From contig AP026132.1 in assembly GCA_030295235.1 (NCBI GenBank), positions 327,501-391,500 of the forward strand: a stretch of DNA of 64,000 nt, given 5' to 3'. This document shows, in pieces, positions 42,408-55,526 of this stretch. Positions within the stretch are counted from its first letter, which is position 1. Every line of letters starts with the position of its first letter. This DNA comes from Fistulifera solaris. Its lineage: Eukaryota > Bacillariophyta > Bacillariophyceae > Naviculales > Stauroneidaceae. Under the pieces are notes generated by a model that saw only the letters and a list, made by a program, of their open reading frames with translations, had not been told where the DNA came from and made no database searches. Both the position numbers and the translations under genes were made by a program.

Positions 42408-44421
42408 ATGATGATACGGACAAGTCTCCTGATCTGGCTACTCCTGCTCGATGCATCGCACAAGGTGACGTGTTTCGGGGTGAAATCCTGGATCCAACCG
42501 TCGCATCCCACAATTCTTTGGGGAAAGAAAGCGAAACGCAAAGGAGGATCGGGTCAACCGCAACAAGAGAAACAGTCCGTGCAAGATGCGCGCTTTGATG
42601 CCATGACACGTCAGTTTATGTTCACGTTGGTCGGATTAACGAAACGATTGCCCGACAAGTCGAAAGATATTTTACAAGACATCAATTTGTCGTTCTATCC
42701 TGGCGCCAAAATCGGCGTCGTCGGATTGAATGGATCGGGCAAATCGACGCTGCTCAAAATTATGGCCGGTCTCGATACGGAATTCGATGGAACAGCGCGT
42801 CCGTTGCCGGGCGCTTCCATTGGATACTTGTCACAAGAACCGGAACTCACGGCGGCGACCGTACAGGAATGTGTCGATCAAGCCGTGGCATCCTCACAGG
42901 CCATTTTGGATGAATTCCAAGAAGTGAGTATGAAATTGGGGGATCCGGATTTGACACCGGAAGAGATGGAGCGCATCATGACCAAGACCGATCAACTCAA
43001 CAACAAAATTGAAGCCGCCAATTTGTGGGAACTTGAACGAATTGTGGCTCGTGCCCAAGATTCCTTGCGCCTGCCTCCGGGGGGATGCTTTGACCAAGAA
43101 CTTGTCGGGCGGAGAGAAACGACGAGTGGCGTTGTGTCAGTTGTTGTTGGCCAATCATGATATGTTGTTGTTAGATGAGCCGACAAATCATTTGGGTGAG
43201 TGCGCGTATTTACTGTGATAACGACTTGTCTATGATCCATGCTGACAATTGTCTCTTCAAGATGCCGAGTCGATTCAGTGGCTCGAACAATACTTGGACC
43301 GATTCGAAGGAACGGTGGTCTGCATTACTCACGATCGGTATTTCTTAGAAAATGTCGCGGAATGGATTCTCGAATTAGATCGAGGAAAGGGCATTCCCCA
43401 CAAGGGAAATTACAGTTCATGGCTGGAAGCCAAAAACAAGCGGCTAGCTGACGAGAAGCGAGAGCAAACCGCAGCCTCCAAAGCTGTTCAAGCCGAACTG
43501 GAGTGGATTCGCTCGAATCCAAAAGCCAAAGGAAACAAAAGCAAAGCCCGATTGAATCGATACGACGAGCTGTTGGCCGCCGCGGCACCGAAAGAGATGC
43601 GAAATGCCGGTCAAATCTACATTCCACCCGGTCCACGTCTAGGAAATGTAGTGATCGATTTTCAGAACGTCAAGAAATCGTTTGGTGATCGACTGTTAAT
43701 GAATGACTTGTCCTTTTCGATTCCTCCTGCTGGAATTGTCGGAGTGTAAGTACGAACTATTTTATTTCTGTTCTTTTGATTGTGAATCTCTAACGAACTG
43801 AGTTTCGGCTTTAGAATCGGCCCAAATGGAGCCGGAAAAAGTACTCTTATTAAAATGCTTCTTGGCAAGGAAGAAGTCGATAGTGGCACCATTACGATTG
43901 GCGAAACGGTAAAGCTCGTCACGGTGGGGCAAGATCGCATGGAAGAACTAAACCCTGAAAAGACGGTGTTTGAGGAAGTATCAGGAGGATTGGAGGAACT
44001 TGAACTTGGTACACAGACCGTGCAAAGCAGGGCCTATTTATCGTGGTTTGGCTTCAAAGGCGCACAACAACAAGCTTTTGTCGGCAATCTATCTGGCGGT
44101 GAACGAAATCGCGTGCAACTGGCTAAAATACTGAAAACGGGTGCGAATATGATTATTTTGGATGAACCTACCAATGACTTGGACGTCGAAGTTCTCCGTA
44201 GTTTGGAAGAAGCCCTTTTAAACTTTGCGGGATGCGCCATGGTTGTGTCACATGACCGGTACTTCTTGGACCGCATCGCGACTCATATTTTGGCGTGTGA
44301 AGGCGATAGTCAATGGTATTTCTTCCCGGGAAACTATGCCGACTACGAGGAAAGCCGCTTCCAACGGCTGGGTGAGCGAAGCATCAAGAGGGTCACTTTT
44401 GCGCCGCTAGTCCAGTCTTAG
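42408..44421 (+). CDS. EttA-like ABC-F ATPase, plastid-targeted
   Basis: 625 residues after removing one G from the six-G run at 43079-43084. Exons 42408-43195, 43262-43745 and 43815-44421; introns of 66 and 69 nt. ABC-F proteins have two ATPase cassettes and no membrane part. EttA binds the ribosomal E site and gates early elongation by energy state. Cassette 1: Walker [10 protein letters not shown], signature LSGGEKRR, Walker [10 protein letters not shown], switch His in THDRYFL. The inter-domain arm follows ([21 protein letters not shown]). Cassette 2: [33 protein letters not shown]. The N-terminus is a hydrophobic signal peptide ending around TCFGV, a bipartite plastid presequence. The corrected [20 protein letters not shown] matches the EttA consensus well. 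Confidence 0.9.
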
Positions 44422-44854
44422 ATCGTAACTGCAGCATCTAGAGCTTATGTTAATTATACATATCGACAGGTATGGAATAAGAACATCGTTTTTGTCGTTC
44501 CCTGTACTGCAAGTGATGATCATTACCGCGCGAAGCGTCTTGTTTGTTACAGTAACATGTTTGCGAGGTACTTAGTTTGCCAAATGGTTTCCCAAGTCAC
44601 ATCAATGCCGCAATTAAAGCAATACATTTACGGTGAGCGGTAGAGGACGCTTCCACCTCAGCATTATTGGAGTTGGTGTGACTACCAGGTACGGCTTTCT
44701 TTCATGAAAATGTGGGAAGAAACATGGGAGCATGTCGAATGGTTTTTCATGAAGATTGATGTCGCACCGCAAGTTTTGTAGTTATATAAGCAGTACCGCT
44801 CAGATATAATCTAACGTTTTTACATAAAATAACAGTGCCGTATCATTCGGGAAC
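44422..44854. other. intergenic
   Basis: 433 bases between two co-directional genes, holding the 3' region of the ABC-F gene and the promoter of the helicase gene. Nothing else seen. Confidence 0.4.
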
Positions 44855-47800
44855 ATGTACATAAATGAGGCAAGTGATTTGACCGAACGAAGGCAAAAGA
44901 GCATTCAATTTGTCGCCGCGAAAGGCAGCACTCGAAGAGCATTACAATGTAAACTTTCATAAGAGGAGTTCACCACAAGAAAGAGAGTTCAAAGAGAAAT
45001 ACGTTTATCAGCCGCAGGGTTACAGTAACGCGGGGATATATAAAATGGACGCGTACCGAAGGTTTCAACGCAAAAAAGAAAAAAGAGAGACTGGCCCAAG
45101 AGCGCAGAGAACAACAAGAAAGAGAACAAGAAGAACTTCGGCGGCGAGCAAATGCAAGACTACTAGGCCTCAGTCAAGCGTCTCATTCAGAAGACGAAAA
45201 TGATAGCCCGACGAAACACGATAATTCACCGGAACACATCGAGCCCGCAGCACGGCGAACGCAAGAAAACTCCATGCCAGTCGCTCGGCCGGCTGAGAAG
45301 CTTTTTCATCAACAGCCATAACGAGCGCCAAACAGGCTGGGATTAGACCTACGTATAGCCAGCTGTCTCAAGTATCATGGTCGTCACCAGCTTCATCAAA
45401 AGTCAGAGCCAATCAGCGTCGTGCCGACGAAACCAGTTCGGAGGATGAGGACGATTTTGACCTTCTTGCCTTTTCCAGTGCAGCTCAACCTCCAAAGCCT
45501 GCTGCAAACAAATTCCCTTCCATCTCAAGTCCCCCTTCTCGGCCTTTGCAGGATCATGTCGATTCTCTTAGAGATTCAGAACCTTTTCGTGAACGAAAGT
45601 CACCCCGAAACCCGCACACATTGTCTCTGGCAGCACAATCACCTGTAAAAGCCATTCCGTTGCGATTGACAAACAACAACAACGATGACGACCTTTGGAG
45701 TGACACAGATAACGAAGAAGAACATATAGAGAAAACAAAGGCTGAGAAAGTTACAAAGCCCTTGAAGAAAAAGCCGAAGAAGAGTAGAGCCTACGTAGAG
45801 TACGATCGCGATGCTAGTGAGCCTTTATCAAAAAAGTCGCGGCTCGAAGACGACGATGATGCTGACATTGATCCGACGGAAGAGAAGCCCTTTTTCGAAA
45901 ATCCCAAATTCGGTCCGCTGGAATTTGAGCCTTTTGTTCTGAACCCAGGCAACCTGGGCATCGAGAGCCCGGTCTGTGTACCGGCGACTATCAGTCGTTA
46001 TCTTCCACCTTATCAAAAGAGGGGATCAAGTTCTTGTACGATCGAGCCATCACTAGCGATCATGGGGCTGTTCTTGGAGATGGTAAGTCCTCGCAGTTTC
46101 TCTTCCTTTCTTTCGTTGTAAATTGGATTCACGTTCACTTCATCATTGTGTTCTAAACACCCGTTCAATCGTAGATATGGGTTTAGGGAAAACGGTACAA
46201 GTCATTGGTCTTCTTTCTGCGTTGTTGAAGAAAAAAGGAGACGGAAGTGATCTGATTGAGCTTATACGAAGAGAGAAGGAAGCAAGAAAGAACTTGATCG
46301 CTTTTCAGAACTTCACAGATAAAGCTTTGAACGAAGGCATTATTCCAGTTACGAATTCGACACAAGAGCACCTGCTGCGCCAACAAGCGCTACCTAAGTG
46401 GGCGCCAATATTGATTATCGCTCCAAATTCCGTGCTCAAGAACTGGATCAATGATTTTGCCACATGGGGGCACTTTAGCGTGGTAGAGTACCGTGGAGAG
46501 AATAAAGAGCGAGCGCTGGAAAAGATTCGGGCGGGAAGTGCGGAGATTCTACTTATGGGTCAATCGATTATGAATTACGAGGAGGCCGCGAAACCAATTA
46601 TAGAACCGAAAGGAGATGTTCGCTGGAAACTTATAGTAGTCGACGAATTCCATCAATTCAAAAATTTCAAAGCAACGATGTCGAAGAATCTTCGCAACTT
46701 AAGAAATGCTCATACTCGGAATCTTATTGGCCTCACTGGAACTCTGATGCAAAATGAGCATTCAGAGCTATGGTAAGTAGTGCTGCAATTTATCCTATTC
46801 AGAGCGTTTTGAATCTAATCGCAATTACTGTTTTAGGAACTTGGTCGATATTGTTTATAAAGATTTCCTCGGTACACGCAAAGAGTTTGGTAAAAAGTTT
46901 GGCAACCCAATTAAATATGCAATGTGAGTATTGACCACTTCGTCGTCGTCGGAGAGAATTTAACTCACGTACGCGTCGCCTTTCGTCCCTGCAGGGCTAG
47001 AAAATCCACGCCATCTGCCCGTAAACTTTCGGAAGAGAAGCAACTAGAGCTGTCAAACAAGATGCAAACGCTATACAAACGTAGATTGAAAGATCAAATT
47101 TTGAAAGACTTGTTACCTATGAAAGATGAAAGGGTTGTATTTTGCGAGCCTTCAGATTTACAGATAGCGCTTTACAAACGCTTGATCAAGCTTCCCGATT
47201 TTGATTATCTCCGGAAAGCCAACTTACCGTGCGAATGTGGCGTAAACGAGAGGTTCTTTCGTGAATATCGGCGCCTTACTACTCTTGATGAAAAGCTTGC
47301 GTATCAGAGAAAAAACAGAGATGAAATAATCCCCCGCAAGAAATGCTGTTTTACAGCTCCGACCGCGGAAGATCTTCCAATGGCAGTAATATGGCGACAG
47401 AATCACGAAGGCAATGAACCATGCGAGAAGTGCCCTTACTGTATTTGTCTCCCGGCCCTCACAGTTCTCAACAAACTGAGTTCGCATGTTTCTTTGCTTC
47501 AAGCTGAGGTATCCTTGGACCAAATCAATAAACAGAGAGATCCTAAACCATATAAGGAAGCAAAGAAGGCCATAGATCTAGCTGAAATGTGTCTCCCGGA
47601 CGATTTACTTCATGAACTTCCTGGCGCGTCACGTATCAAAAGAAACGGCCTAATGAATGACCACTTTAAACTGTCAGGTAAAATGAGAGTGCTGAAGAAG
47701 CTGCTTGAAGCGATTTACTCGCAAGGAGGAAGAGTACTTTTGTTTTCGAGCTCAACACAAATGCTCGATCTAATCGAAGATTTTTGAGGTCTGAAGCAAG

Positions 47801-49083
47801 GTATTGTCACCTTCGCATGGATGGGTCAACAGATACCACGAGCCGGAATGCTATCGTAGACAAATTTAAAAGTGACCCGAATCAATTTCTCTTCTTGCTT
47901 TCGACGAAAGCAATGGGGTTGGATTGAATCTGACCGAAGCGTCGTTCGTTATCATTTTTGATGTTGAATGGTAAGTTGGCCTTTTTCGTATCCATTCCAT
48001 GTTGGTTCAAAAATACTCATCAAATGATTGCTTCTTATTTGCGCAGGAATCCAGCCTGGGATTCTCAGGCTCAGGTAGGTTGATGGGTCACATGCCATGT
48101 CATTTGAACTGCGCCAGGTCATGGAAGCTAATGTTTGTTCTTTTCGTGTCCAGGACCGAGCTTACAGGATCGGGCAACAAAAAAATGTAAAAGTCTTTCG
48201 TCTGATTACCAGAGGTACAATCGAGGAACTCAAATACCTCCGCCAGGTGTACAAGCAGCAGCTCACGAACGCCACAATACCTGATGTTCAATCTGATCCA
48301 GGATCTGCGAGGTTGTTTGATGGCGTGGCAAAGGACAAATTTCGACGCGGCGAGCTGTTTGGTATAGCAAACTTATTGAAGTTTGAAGAGCGTACTTTTA
48401 TGAATTATGCCACAAAGATCGACAACAAAGAGGCGAAGAAATACGAGAAACTCAAAAACGATATCCGCAGTCTTGAAGATGTTCAAAGTACACTGATGAT
48501 CCGAAGTGAGGAGGCGGAGAGTCTTTTACTGGATGAAGAGAATATGTTTCCTAGCTTGGCGACGAAGAGAGGTACGACACTAGTAGATTCAAAGTGATGG
48601 ATTGGTATGTAGACTAACGGCCGTTTGGTAGCTTGTACAGAGAACAGCACTGAATCGGCAGACGAAAGTGATGATGAAGGTATCCTTGGCGGAGAAAGTC
48701 AGTTACTGCTAGACATTTCTAACGAGATGCCAGAAGATAGCAGCGACGAATCCGATACTCACGACAAAGATAATGCAAAAGAGACGGACGATGATTCTGT
48801 TTCTGTTGTTGATAATCTCATTGCGGAAACAAGAGTCGTTTCGAACGCTAAATCGACGACCTTAAACGACCAGGCAAGCTCAAGGGACGATGGGCCTAGC
48901 GGGTTGAACAACAGCAACAGAAAGAGAAAGGTGGCATCTACCAGCATCGATATGAGATCTTCGGGGAACTATTCAATAGTTGGACTGTCTGTTCAGAATC
49001 TTGTACAATATAGTTCTCGCACAAGCTTTGGCATGTCTGACTTTGCAATCCCCAACAGTCGAGGAGATTCTACCCGCAAATGA
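44855..49083 (+). CDS. SNF2-family helicase, ERCC6L2/RAD26-like (seven exons, frame-broken)
   Basis: About 1,263 residues after correction. Introns: 46083-46174, 46773-46836, 46924-46994, 47971-48046, 48075-48153, 48572-48631. The N-terminal 400 residues are charged. Helicase core: motif I GDDMGLGKTVQV, Ia LIIAPNSVLKNW, motif II VDEFH (usually DEAH), motif III LTGTLMQN, then a Cys-bearing region between the lobes, motif V TKAMGVGLNLTEAS and motif VI DRAYRIGQ. RAD26-like ATPases remodel chromatin or stalled polymerase in repair. Frame breaks at 44909-44911, 45072-45084, 45316-45322, 46021-46024, 47781-47785 and 47915-47918, five of them at homopolymers. The C-terminus is acidic and Ser-rich. 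Corrected exons sum to whole codons. It could be a pseudogene, but the motifs and splice sites are preserved. Confidence 0.82.
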
Positions 49084-49377
49084 AGCGCTGTTTAGAGTAT
49101 AGTTGCGAGTTTTCCAGTTCCTACACAGTCGTGCGTCACACGACTAAGCACATTATTTCAGATAAGCTAGCTTTGCTCTTCTTGATTCCGTTTAAAGTAG
49201 GCAGTGTCTAGCTAGGGGATGATTCAAAACACAAGCAAATTCAAATGAGAAGTACCTAGAGCTTTTTGGGTAGAAGTATGTAATTGACACCCGCATCAGC
49301 AGTGACAGAGTTGTATCTTCTAGAGTATAGCGTACATGAATCTTCAAAGAACAAGTTCTGGAGGACAAATGAGCAAA

Positions 49378-49838
49378 CTACACAGAATCATCGGTCCCCA
49401 TTCCAGTTCGTCCCGTTTTATCGGGCTTGTCGCCTCTGACTGCGTCCCGATACTTTCCCAAATACACCCTCAGTGGCTCCACGTATTTATCGAAACCCAA
49501 GGTCGACATAGCCCACAACAGATCATCGCCATTGATCGTCTTTCGTTTCTCCTGTAAACACTTATCACTGGCTTCTGACGTGATGAACGAAATAAATTCC
49601 GAAACACATTCCTGTACCGTCTCCTTGGAATCTTTCGCAATTTTCGCATTCTCCGGGAGCGTGTTTTTCATAATCCGCGCGATATTGGCAATAGGTAAAT
49701 AGCGATCCTATTCACGGAATGAGATACAAAAGTCAAAGAAAGGATAACATCGAACAGCGGAGTACTCACCTGTTCTCGAATCTCCTCGAACTCGTCGCCA
49801 AGTTGGCCGCGTCCTGTATCCATGTCACTCGCTGACAT
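49378..49838 (-). CDS. NF-YB/HAP3 CCAAT-binding histone-fold subunit
   Basis: 132 residues from exons 49838-49770 and 49707-49378; intron 49708-49769 (62 nt, GTGAGT). NF-YB pairs with NF-YC through a histone fold, then binds NF-YA and CCAAT boxes. Visible family sequence: [54 protein letters not shown] and YVEPLRVYL. The first exon encodes [20 protein letters not shown], and the second begins exactly at the conserved DRYLPIAN. Very short tails flank the core, as in lower eukaryote subunits. Intact. Confidence 0.95.
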
Positions 49839-50237
49839 TCTTTCAATGGCTTCTTATAAAACTAATCTTACTATTCTAGAGAGGTAATGAATGCCTATTC
49901 TCTCCAATTGGTTGACGTCGGTTGACGATTTCGAACAAATACGACATTTTGACAGCAGCGCGCGACAAAGAAAAAGCGGACGACGGAGCGATTGGATGCA
50001 GATCTTTGCGGTCTGTCAAACGCTGCACAGTGTCGATGACGTACAAGTACTAAAAGCATTAAATACAGATTTTCTTTGGGTACAGTCTGGATCTATGTTC
50101 CTTTGTTGCTTCCAACGCCATCCGACACGCTAAGGTCAAGTACTTTCAAGCAACCCCTTTTCATCATAAGTTAGCTCCTCATCGCGCAACAAGCATCAGC
50201 ATCATAGAGACGCATAAGCATTCTTATTCCTGGACCC
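49839..50237. promoter_or_regulatory. divergent promoter, NF-YB / SET gene
   Basis: 399 bases between outward-facing starts. The open frame at 49891-50133 has no domain and I treat it as chance. Confidence 0.35.
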
Positions 50238-52432
50238 ATGACATCTCCCCTTGCTGCCCCCGAAGCTGTAATAGCCGCTTCAAGTGAGAGCAATGACAAG
50301 ACGAAAAATCTTTGCCCATCCGAAAGCAAAAATATTGATCATTCGAATGTTTTAGAGGCCACAGAGAGGAGATCGGGAAGAAAACGAAAAACAAACAATG
50401 CAGATTCTGATCCAAAACCAAAGAAACAGGCAAAGAAAGAAAAAGGAGTGGAGGAAGATTTGGATATGACGTGGATCTGCGCGGAATGCCGAGAAGCCGA
50501 GTGCCTCATGCATCCCGAAGCCGATGAACTACTTGTATGTGAAGGCTCTTGTGTACGCGTGTTTCATTATCCCTGCGCTGGACTGTTGAAAATGCCCGCG
50601 AAGGACGAAACTTATGTGTGTAAAGACTGCACGGAAAAGAGACACGCTTGTTCCATCTGCAAAGAGTATGGAGTAGATGAAGAAGATGTTTACAAGTGCT
50701 CCAAGCCAAAGTGTGGACTCTTTTTCCACGAGTCTTGCCTGAGTATGCATAATGTGGACGTTAGTTACATTCCAGTAGCCTCGGCCTCTGCGAGCGCATC
50801 GCCCATATCGACTCTCGAAGCCCCGTCCGATCGATCGAAGCCGATTTTTACCTGCCCTGCCCACAACTGTTGGACTTGTACACAACTAGAATTGAAGAAG
50901 GAGGAAGAAGATGAAGCAAAAGAAGCTGCTTTGCAGAAAGGCGGTAAAACGAAAGGAAAGAAAAAGAGCAAAGCTTTGCCTGGCTTCTTCTGCAGCAAGA
51001 AAGAATCAACGCTCGTTGTGAGTAACATTTGTCCTTCAAATGGAGTGTTCTTCTTCTCTGATGACTCACTCTATGCGTTCTTAAACAGCGCTGTCTCGAG
51101 TGTCCCATATCGTACCATATCAGTTGTATCCCGCTGTCGGCAAAGTTTCACGAGCTCGCCACTCTTTGTCACGAGCACTCTGCACATGCAAAGCTACCAG
51201 AATTGGATTTGGAGAATAGCTTTCAGCAACAGGTTGAGAGCAAGGCAGACAAATATTTGGCACAAAGTAATGCAAATGCAGCAAGTAGGAAGCTGCGGAA
51301 TACGAACAACAAGAATCCATGCTTTCCTTTCTCTGGTGGAGACTTATCGAAAAATGAAGAGAAGATGTTACATATACTCACACCTGAAGCGGATATATCG
51401 GGAATGGACGCAGCTTCTTTGTTGTCGACATTCTGTTTGCCGTGTACAATGCGCGATGAGGTACATTCGAAGCCTCCCCATTACAAACACGTTCATTCCC
51501 TGCAATACGATCCGAAAAACAAACCACCTCGAATACCCGACTCCGGTGGCCAGTGTGATTGCTCCGATAGTTGCGGTGAAAACTGCTACAACCGTTTGGT
51601 TTTCACAGAGTGTTATGGTGACAGCAACAAGAACTCAAAGAGTAATTGTTCGGTTGGAGCCAACTGTGGTAACCGCTCGATATCCCAGCGGAAATTCATC
51701 AAGTGTAAACCGCAACGTGAACAGGGGGAAGGGATGGGGACTTGTGACTCTCGAAAAAGTTCGTCAGGGACAGCTTGTGATCGAGTACGTTGGCGAGGTA
51801 ATCAGTAAGACCATGAAAGAGAAACGACTTCAAGAATGGGCAAGGGAGCACCCGAACGATCCCAATTTTTACATCATGGCGCTAAGTCCGGGGTGGTTCA
51901 TAGACGCACGAGAAACAGCGAATCTTTCTCGGTTTATCAATCATTCTTGCGATCCTAATTGCATCATTCATCCCATCAACGTTGGCGGACAAATGCGGAA
52001 CGCTATTGTGGCGCTCCGAGAAATCGCACGCGGTGAGTTTTTAAGCTACGATTATCATTTCGACACGCAACAAGGAGATCGATTTGTATGTCGATGCGGA
52101 GCCAAGAACTGCCGAGGAACGATGAAGCAAACCGGTGGCAAGGGCGGGAATGGAAAGCAAGTTTTAAAGAGCGCCAGTGATATGTGGGAGGATGCAAAAG
52201 TCAATTCGAGAAAGACAAGAAGTTTTTGGAAGACTTTGCTCTTGACGAACAAACGAGAAGATTGGCGGTACGAGAAGTAGTTCCGGGTAGTGAAGGCAAA
52301 GACGAGCTCATTGCTTACGGACCACAGCCGCGTAACCGCAACTCTGTGATTCGTAATGGAATTTTCCTCTGGCGAAATGCCGTACAAGGATCTAGATTTG
52401 ATCGAAGAATCGCTCGGCTTTCACGAAAGTAA
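50238..52432 (+). CDS. PHD-finger SET-domain histone methyltransferase (NSD/ASH1-like)
   Basis: 707 residues after correction; exons 50238-51017 and 51089-52432, intron 71 nt. The N-terminus is basic and disordered. Clustered PHD fingers follow (WICAECREAECLM..., CSICKEYG..., and across the splice RCLECPISYHISCIP). Next are a Cys-rich AWS/pre-SET region (CDCSDSCGENCYNR, CSVGANCGNR) and the SET domain with KGWGLVTLEKV, SRFINHSCDPNC and LSYDYHFDT. A post-SET sequence CRCGAKNCRGTM closes it. This order is that of NSD/ASH1/SET2-type enzymes, which usually methylate histone H3 Lys36 in the nucleus. Breaks: one extra G in GGGGG 51724-51728 right at the start of SET, and one A missing at 52196-52199 after post-SET. 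The exact lysine target is inference. Confidence 0.88.
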
Positions 52433-52524
52433 AGGATCTCACAATCAATAATTTGAGTCACTATAGAAAATTAATCATGTACTTAATCGTAGCCACAAAC
52501 AATAATACCTTGATGGGCTGAGAA

Positions 52525-53533
52525 TCAGTCCGAATCGGAATCCAAGCCCAGTGCCGCGAATCGGTTGATAACAGCTGCTGGTTTCTGCGGTTTCTCGACG
52601 ACTTTCTCGGGACGCGGAGCGGGGCAGTGGTCTTTTGTCCTCCTTGCCTTTCTTATCCGCACCAGTTTGCGCTTCTCGTCTACCTCGTCCAGCCCCATCA
52701 CCGCGCCCTCTATCCTCGCGGCCATTGCGACGACCGTTGGATCTACCACCACGGCCGCCCGAGTTGTATGGTTTCTTTTCCGCATCACGTCGTGATTGCC
52801 AAGTTCCTTCTTCACGTGGTCGTCCACCACCAAAAAGGCTTCCCCTATCTGAACCGGTCGTTTCTTCGAGTGGCTTCGTTCGGGGCTGTAACTTGAGAGC
52901 GGAGCGCTCGCGCGGTGGCTCATCGTCTTTTTCTTGCTTTGGAGGAGGCTGCCGACGGCCCTTGTCGTGGTTCGCGTACCGTCCACCGCGGAATTTGGAG
53001 CCGTCCACCTGTGATGATTCATTTCGGTGCGGACGTCCACCCGACAAATTCGCTGTATCAAGTTGTATGTTTCTTCCGGCAATTTGTCCTCCACCGAGAC
53101 CTTCGACAACGGCTTTGAGTTGCTCCAAGGTTTCCAAATCGACGTATCCGAAACCGCGATGGGGTTTTTGAGTGCCTGCTTCATTGTTGTTTCGATGGTT
53201 GCGATAATTGTTTACGCGTGAAAGACGAGGATTGGTAACCTTCACCTCCATGTTCAGCATTTCCTTGGCTAATTTGGTGACTTCGTCCGCTAGCTTCTCC
53301 GGTTCATCCACGCTGTACGCTAGGTTTCCAATGTATGCCGTGAAAGGCGCAGCTTCGGGCCATTGAAACGTTTTCGGAGGCTTGGGAGCAGCGTCCTTGG
53401 GGTTTTCGTCGTGTTGCACAAAGTCCGCATCCATTTGCCCCGGAGCTTCGTCCTCGGCGACAGAAGAAACTTCATCAGGTCCATCCATGTGGTCTTCATC
53501 GTCGGAAGAGCAGTGATCTGCCCAGTTCTTCAT
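52525..53533 (-). CDS. eIF4B/eIF4H-like RRM translation factor (frame-broken at 3' end)
   Basis: 335 residues after removing one base at GGGG 52621-52624. The N-terminus is acidic (ADHCSSDDEDH). A single RRM begins PFTAYIGNLAYSV and contains RGFGYVDLETLEQLK. The rest is Arg/Gly/Asp-rich repeats (GRGGRSNGRRNGREDRGRGD), ending AAVINRFAALGLDSDSD. eIF4B and eIF4H stimulate the eIF4A helicase during scanning; WPEAAPFTAYIGNL closely follows that family's RRM entry. Without the correction the frame runs on to 52475 with no sensible sequence. It converges with the SET gene, 92 bases apart. Another RGG/RRM protein is possible but less likely. Confidence 0.8.
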
Positions 53534-54071
53534 GATTTAGAGTAAATTGTAAGCGTACTACCTTAATTATCAACTGAAAAGTAGATTTTATCTGTTCTTT
53601 CTAATGTGGATCTTCCCCTTTTTCGATCAAGGCTTGTGAGATTTTGGATGCAGTTGCAGCAGCGAATGATGAATAATAGCGAGGCGACGAGAGAGACGCG
53701 GCGGTGCGATCGGGGACGATGAAGGGATGGCAGGGAAAGACACACGAGAAAAATGAGCGCGTCCCTCACCGACGACGGACACACACTTTCAACTTTCAAC
53801 TCTATCTCGAATGAAGAATGAAGAATCTAGTCATCTCAACGATGAGCGCTCGTACGTCATCCGTTAATGATCAGAACTAATGCTGACGATGACAGACGGC
53901 TTTTAACTCCTGACTGACTTGAAATTTGTGACTGCACCGACAAAAGCCAAAACACAACAATTTCACACCACAGCAGCTTGTCATGAAATAATAATGATGG
54001 CTTTAATACTATTAACACAAAGATTCCCGGTAGGCTGAGTTGCGAACATAGGAATAATAACGGATTTCACC
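53534..54071. promoter_or_regulatory. divergent promoter, eIF4B-like / PIG-A
   Basis: 538 bases between outward-facing genes. It contains small direct repeats around 53808-53825 (AATGAAGAATGAAGAAT). No other feature recognised. Confidence 0.35.
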
Positions 54072-55467
54072 ATGCCGCGGATCGCCATGGTCTGCGACTT
54101 CTTTTATCCTCGTATCGGAGGTGTCGAAAATCACATCTACAGTTTATCGCAAAATCTGATTCGGCTTGGTCACAAAGTTATTATTGTTACCCATGCATAC
54201 GGTAATCGCAAGGGCGTGCGTTACCTTCCAGGTCCCTTGAAAGTATATTACTGCCCGATACTTCCCATGACGGACCAGGATGTCATGCCTACATTTCTCG
54301 CGACATTTCCTCTTCTGCGACACATATTTATCCGCGAACGCATCGATATTGTTCACGCACATCAAGCAACTAGCACAATGGCAAACGAAAGCATTGTTTA
54401 CGCAGCAGCATTAGGAGTTGCTAGTGTCTACACCGATCACTCTTTGTTTGGATTTGATGATTTGGCTTCCACCATATTGAACCGAGTGTTGCAAACGACG
54501 CTGTCGACGGTAGATGCCGCGATAGGCGTTTCTCATGTCTGCCGCGACAATTTAATTCTACGAGCTCGACTAGACCCAAATCGTGTTTTCGTCATTCCCA
54601 ACGCCGTCGATCCCTCCAAATTCTCACCCGATCCTTCCCAACGGCGACGTGACCGGTACGTTTTGTTTGACAAGAACTGTATCAACAACTGCATCTTTTC
54701 GCTTCTCACACTTACATTATACCTCCTGTTTACAAAGAGTTACCATTGTCGTTATCTCGAGACTGGTGTATCGAAAAGGCATCGATTTGCTGGTAGGGAT
54801 CATTCCCAAGGTGTGTCGTGAGTTGAAACACGTTCATTTTCTGGTGGGCGGTGATGGTCCGAAGTTGCTGGATTTGCAAGAAATGGTGGAACGCGAACGT
54901 CTTCAGGAGCGAGTCGAGTTTTTGGGATCCGTCCCACACGCGAATGTTCGCAATGTTTTGGTGCGGGGAGACATATTCTTGAACTGCTCCTTGACGGAAT
55001 CCTTTTGTATAGCTATTTTAGAGGCCGCTTGCTGCGGTTTACTGGTGGTCTCCACCAATGTGGGAGGAGTCCCAGAAGTTCTTCCGGTCGATATGATCAT
55101 GTTGTCCAATCCCACCGTAGTAAGCATGGTGAATTGTGTTCGAAAGGCGGTACAAGTGGATCGGACCGATGCCGTGGCGTACGAACAACATCAAAGAATA
55201 AGGGACGTTTATTCGTGGGAACGAGTGGCCGAAGAAACAATATTAGTCTATGAGAAAGTTCTTTGCCAACCCCGACGAGGGTTTTTGGAGCGCATGAGCT
55301 GTTATCAGTCACTGAATGGTATTACTGGCTTTGTTGTCTGTTGTCTTGCGTTAATCGTCGAAGCTTGGGTGCGAATCGTCGAAAGGTGGCAGCCGTTTCA
55401 CCAAATCGACAAGGTCCCTGATTTAAATACACGAATACAAAGCAATGGAGTTCAGCATTTGAACTGA
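54072..55467 (+). CDS. PIGA: PIG-A, catalytic subunit of GPI-GlcNAc transferase
   Basis: 437 residues from exons 54072-54655 and 54738-55467; intron 82 nt. Adds GlcNAc to phosphatidylinositol on the cytosolic face of the ER, the first step of GPI-anchor synthesis. A GT4 glycosyltransferase: the N-domain starts RIAMVCDFFYPRIGGVENHI, with HAHQATSTMANE and YTDHSLFGF. The C-domain has VVISRLVYRKGIDLL, GGDGPK and the E-x7-E segment ESFCIAILEA, then VVSTNVGGVPEVLP. One C-terminal hydrophobic segment (GFVVCCLALIVEAWV) anchors it in the ER. Very well conserved and intact. Confidence 0.96.
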
Positions 55468-55526
55468 ATTTTGGTAATAAAATAACGATGTTTGCTATCA
55501 TTTAAGTTCTTAGTTGAGTTAATGTT

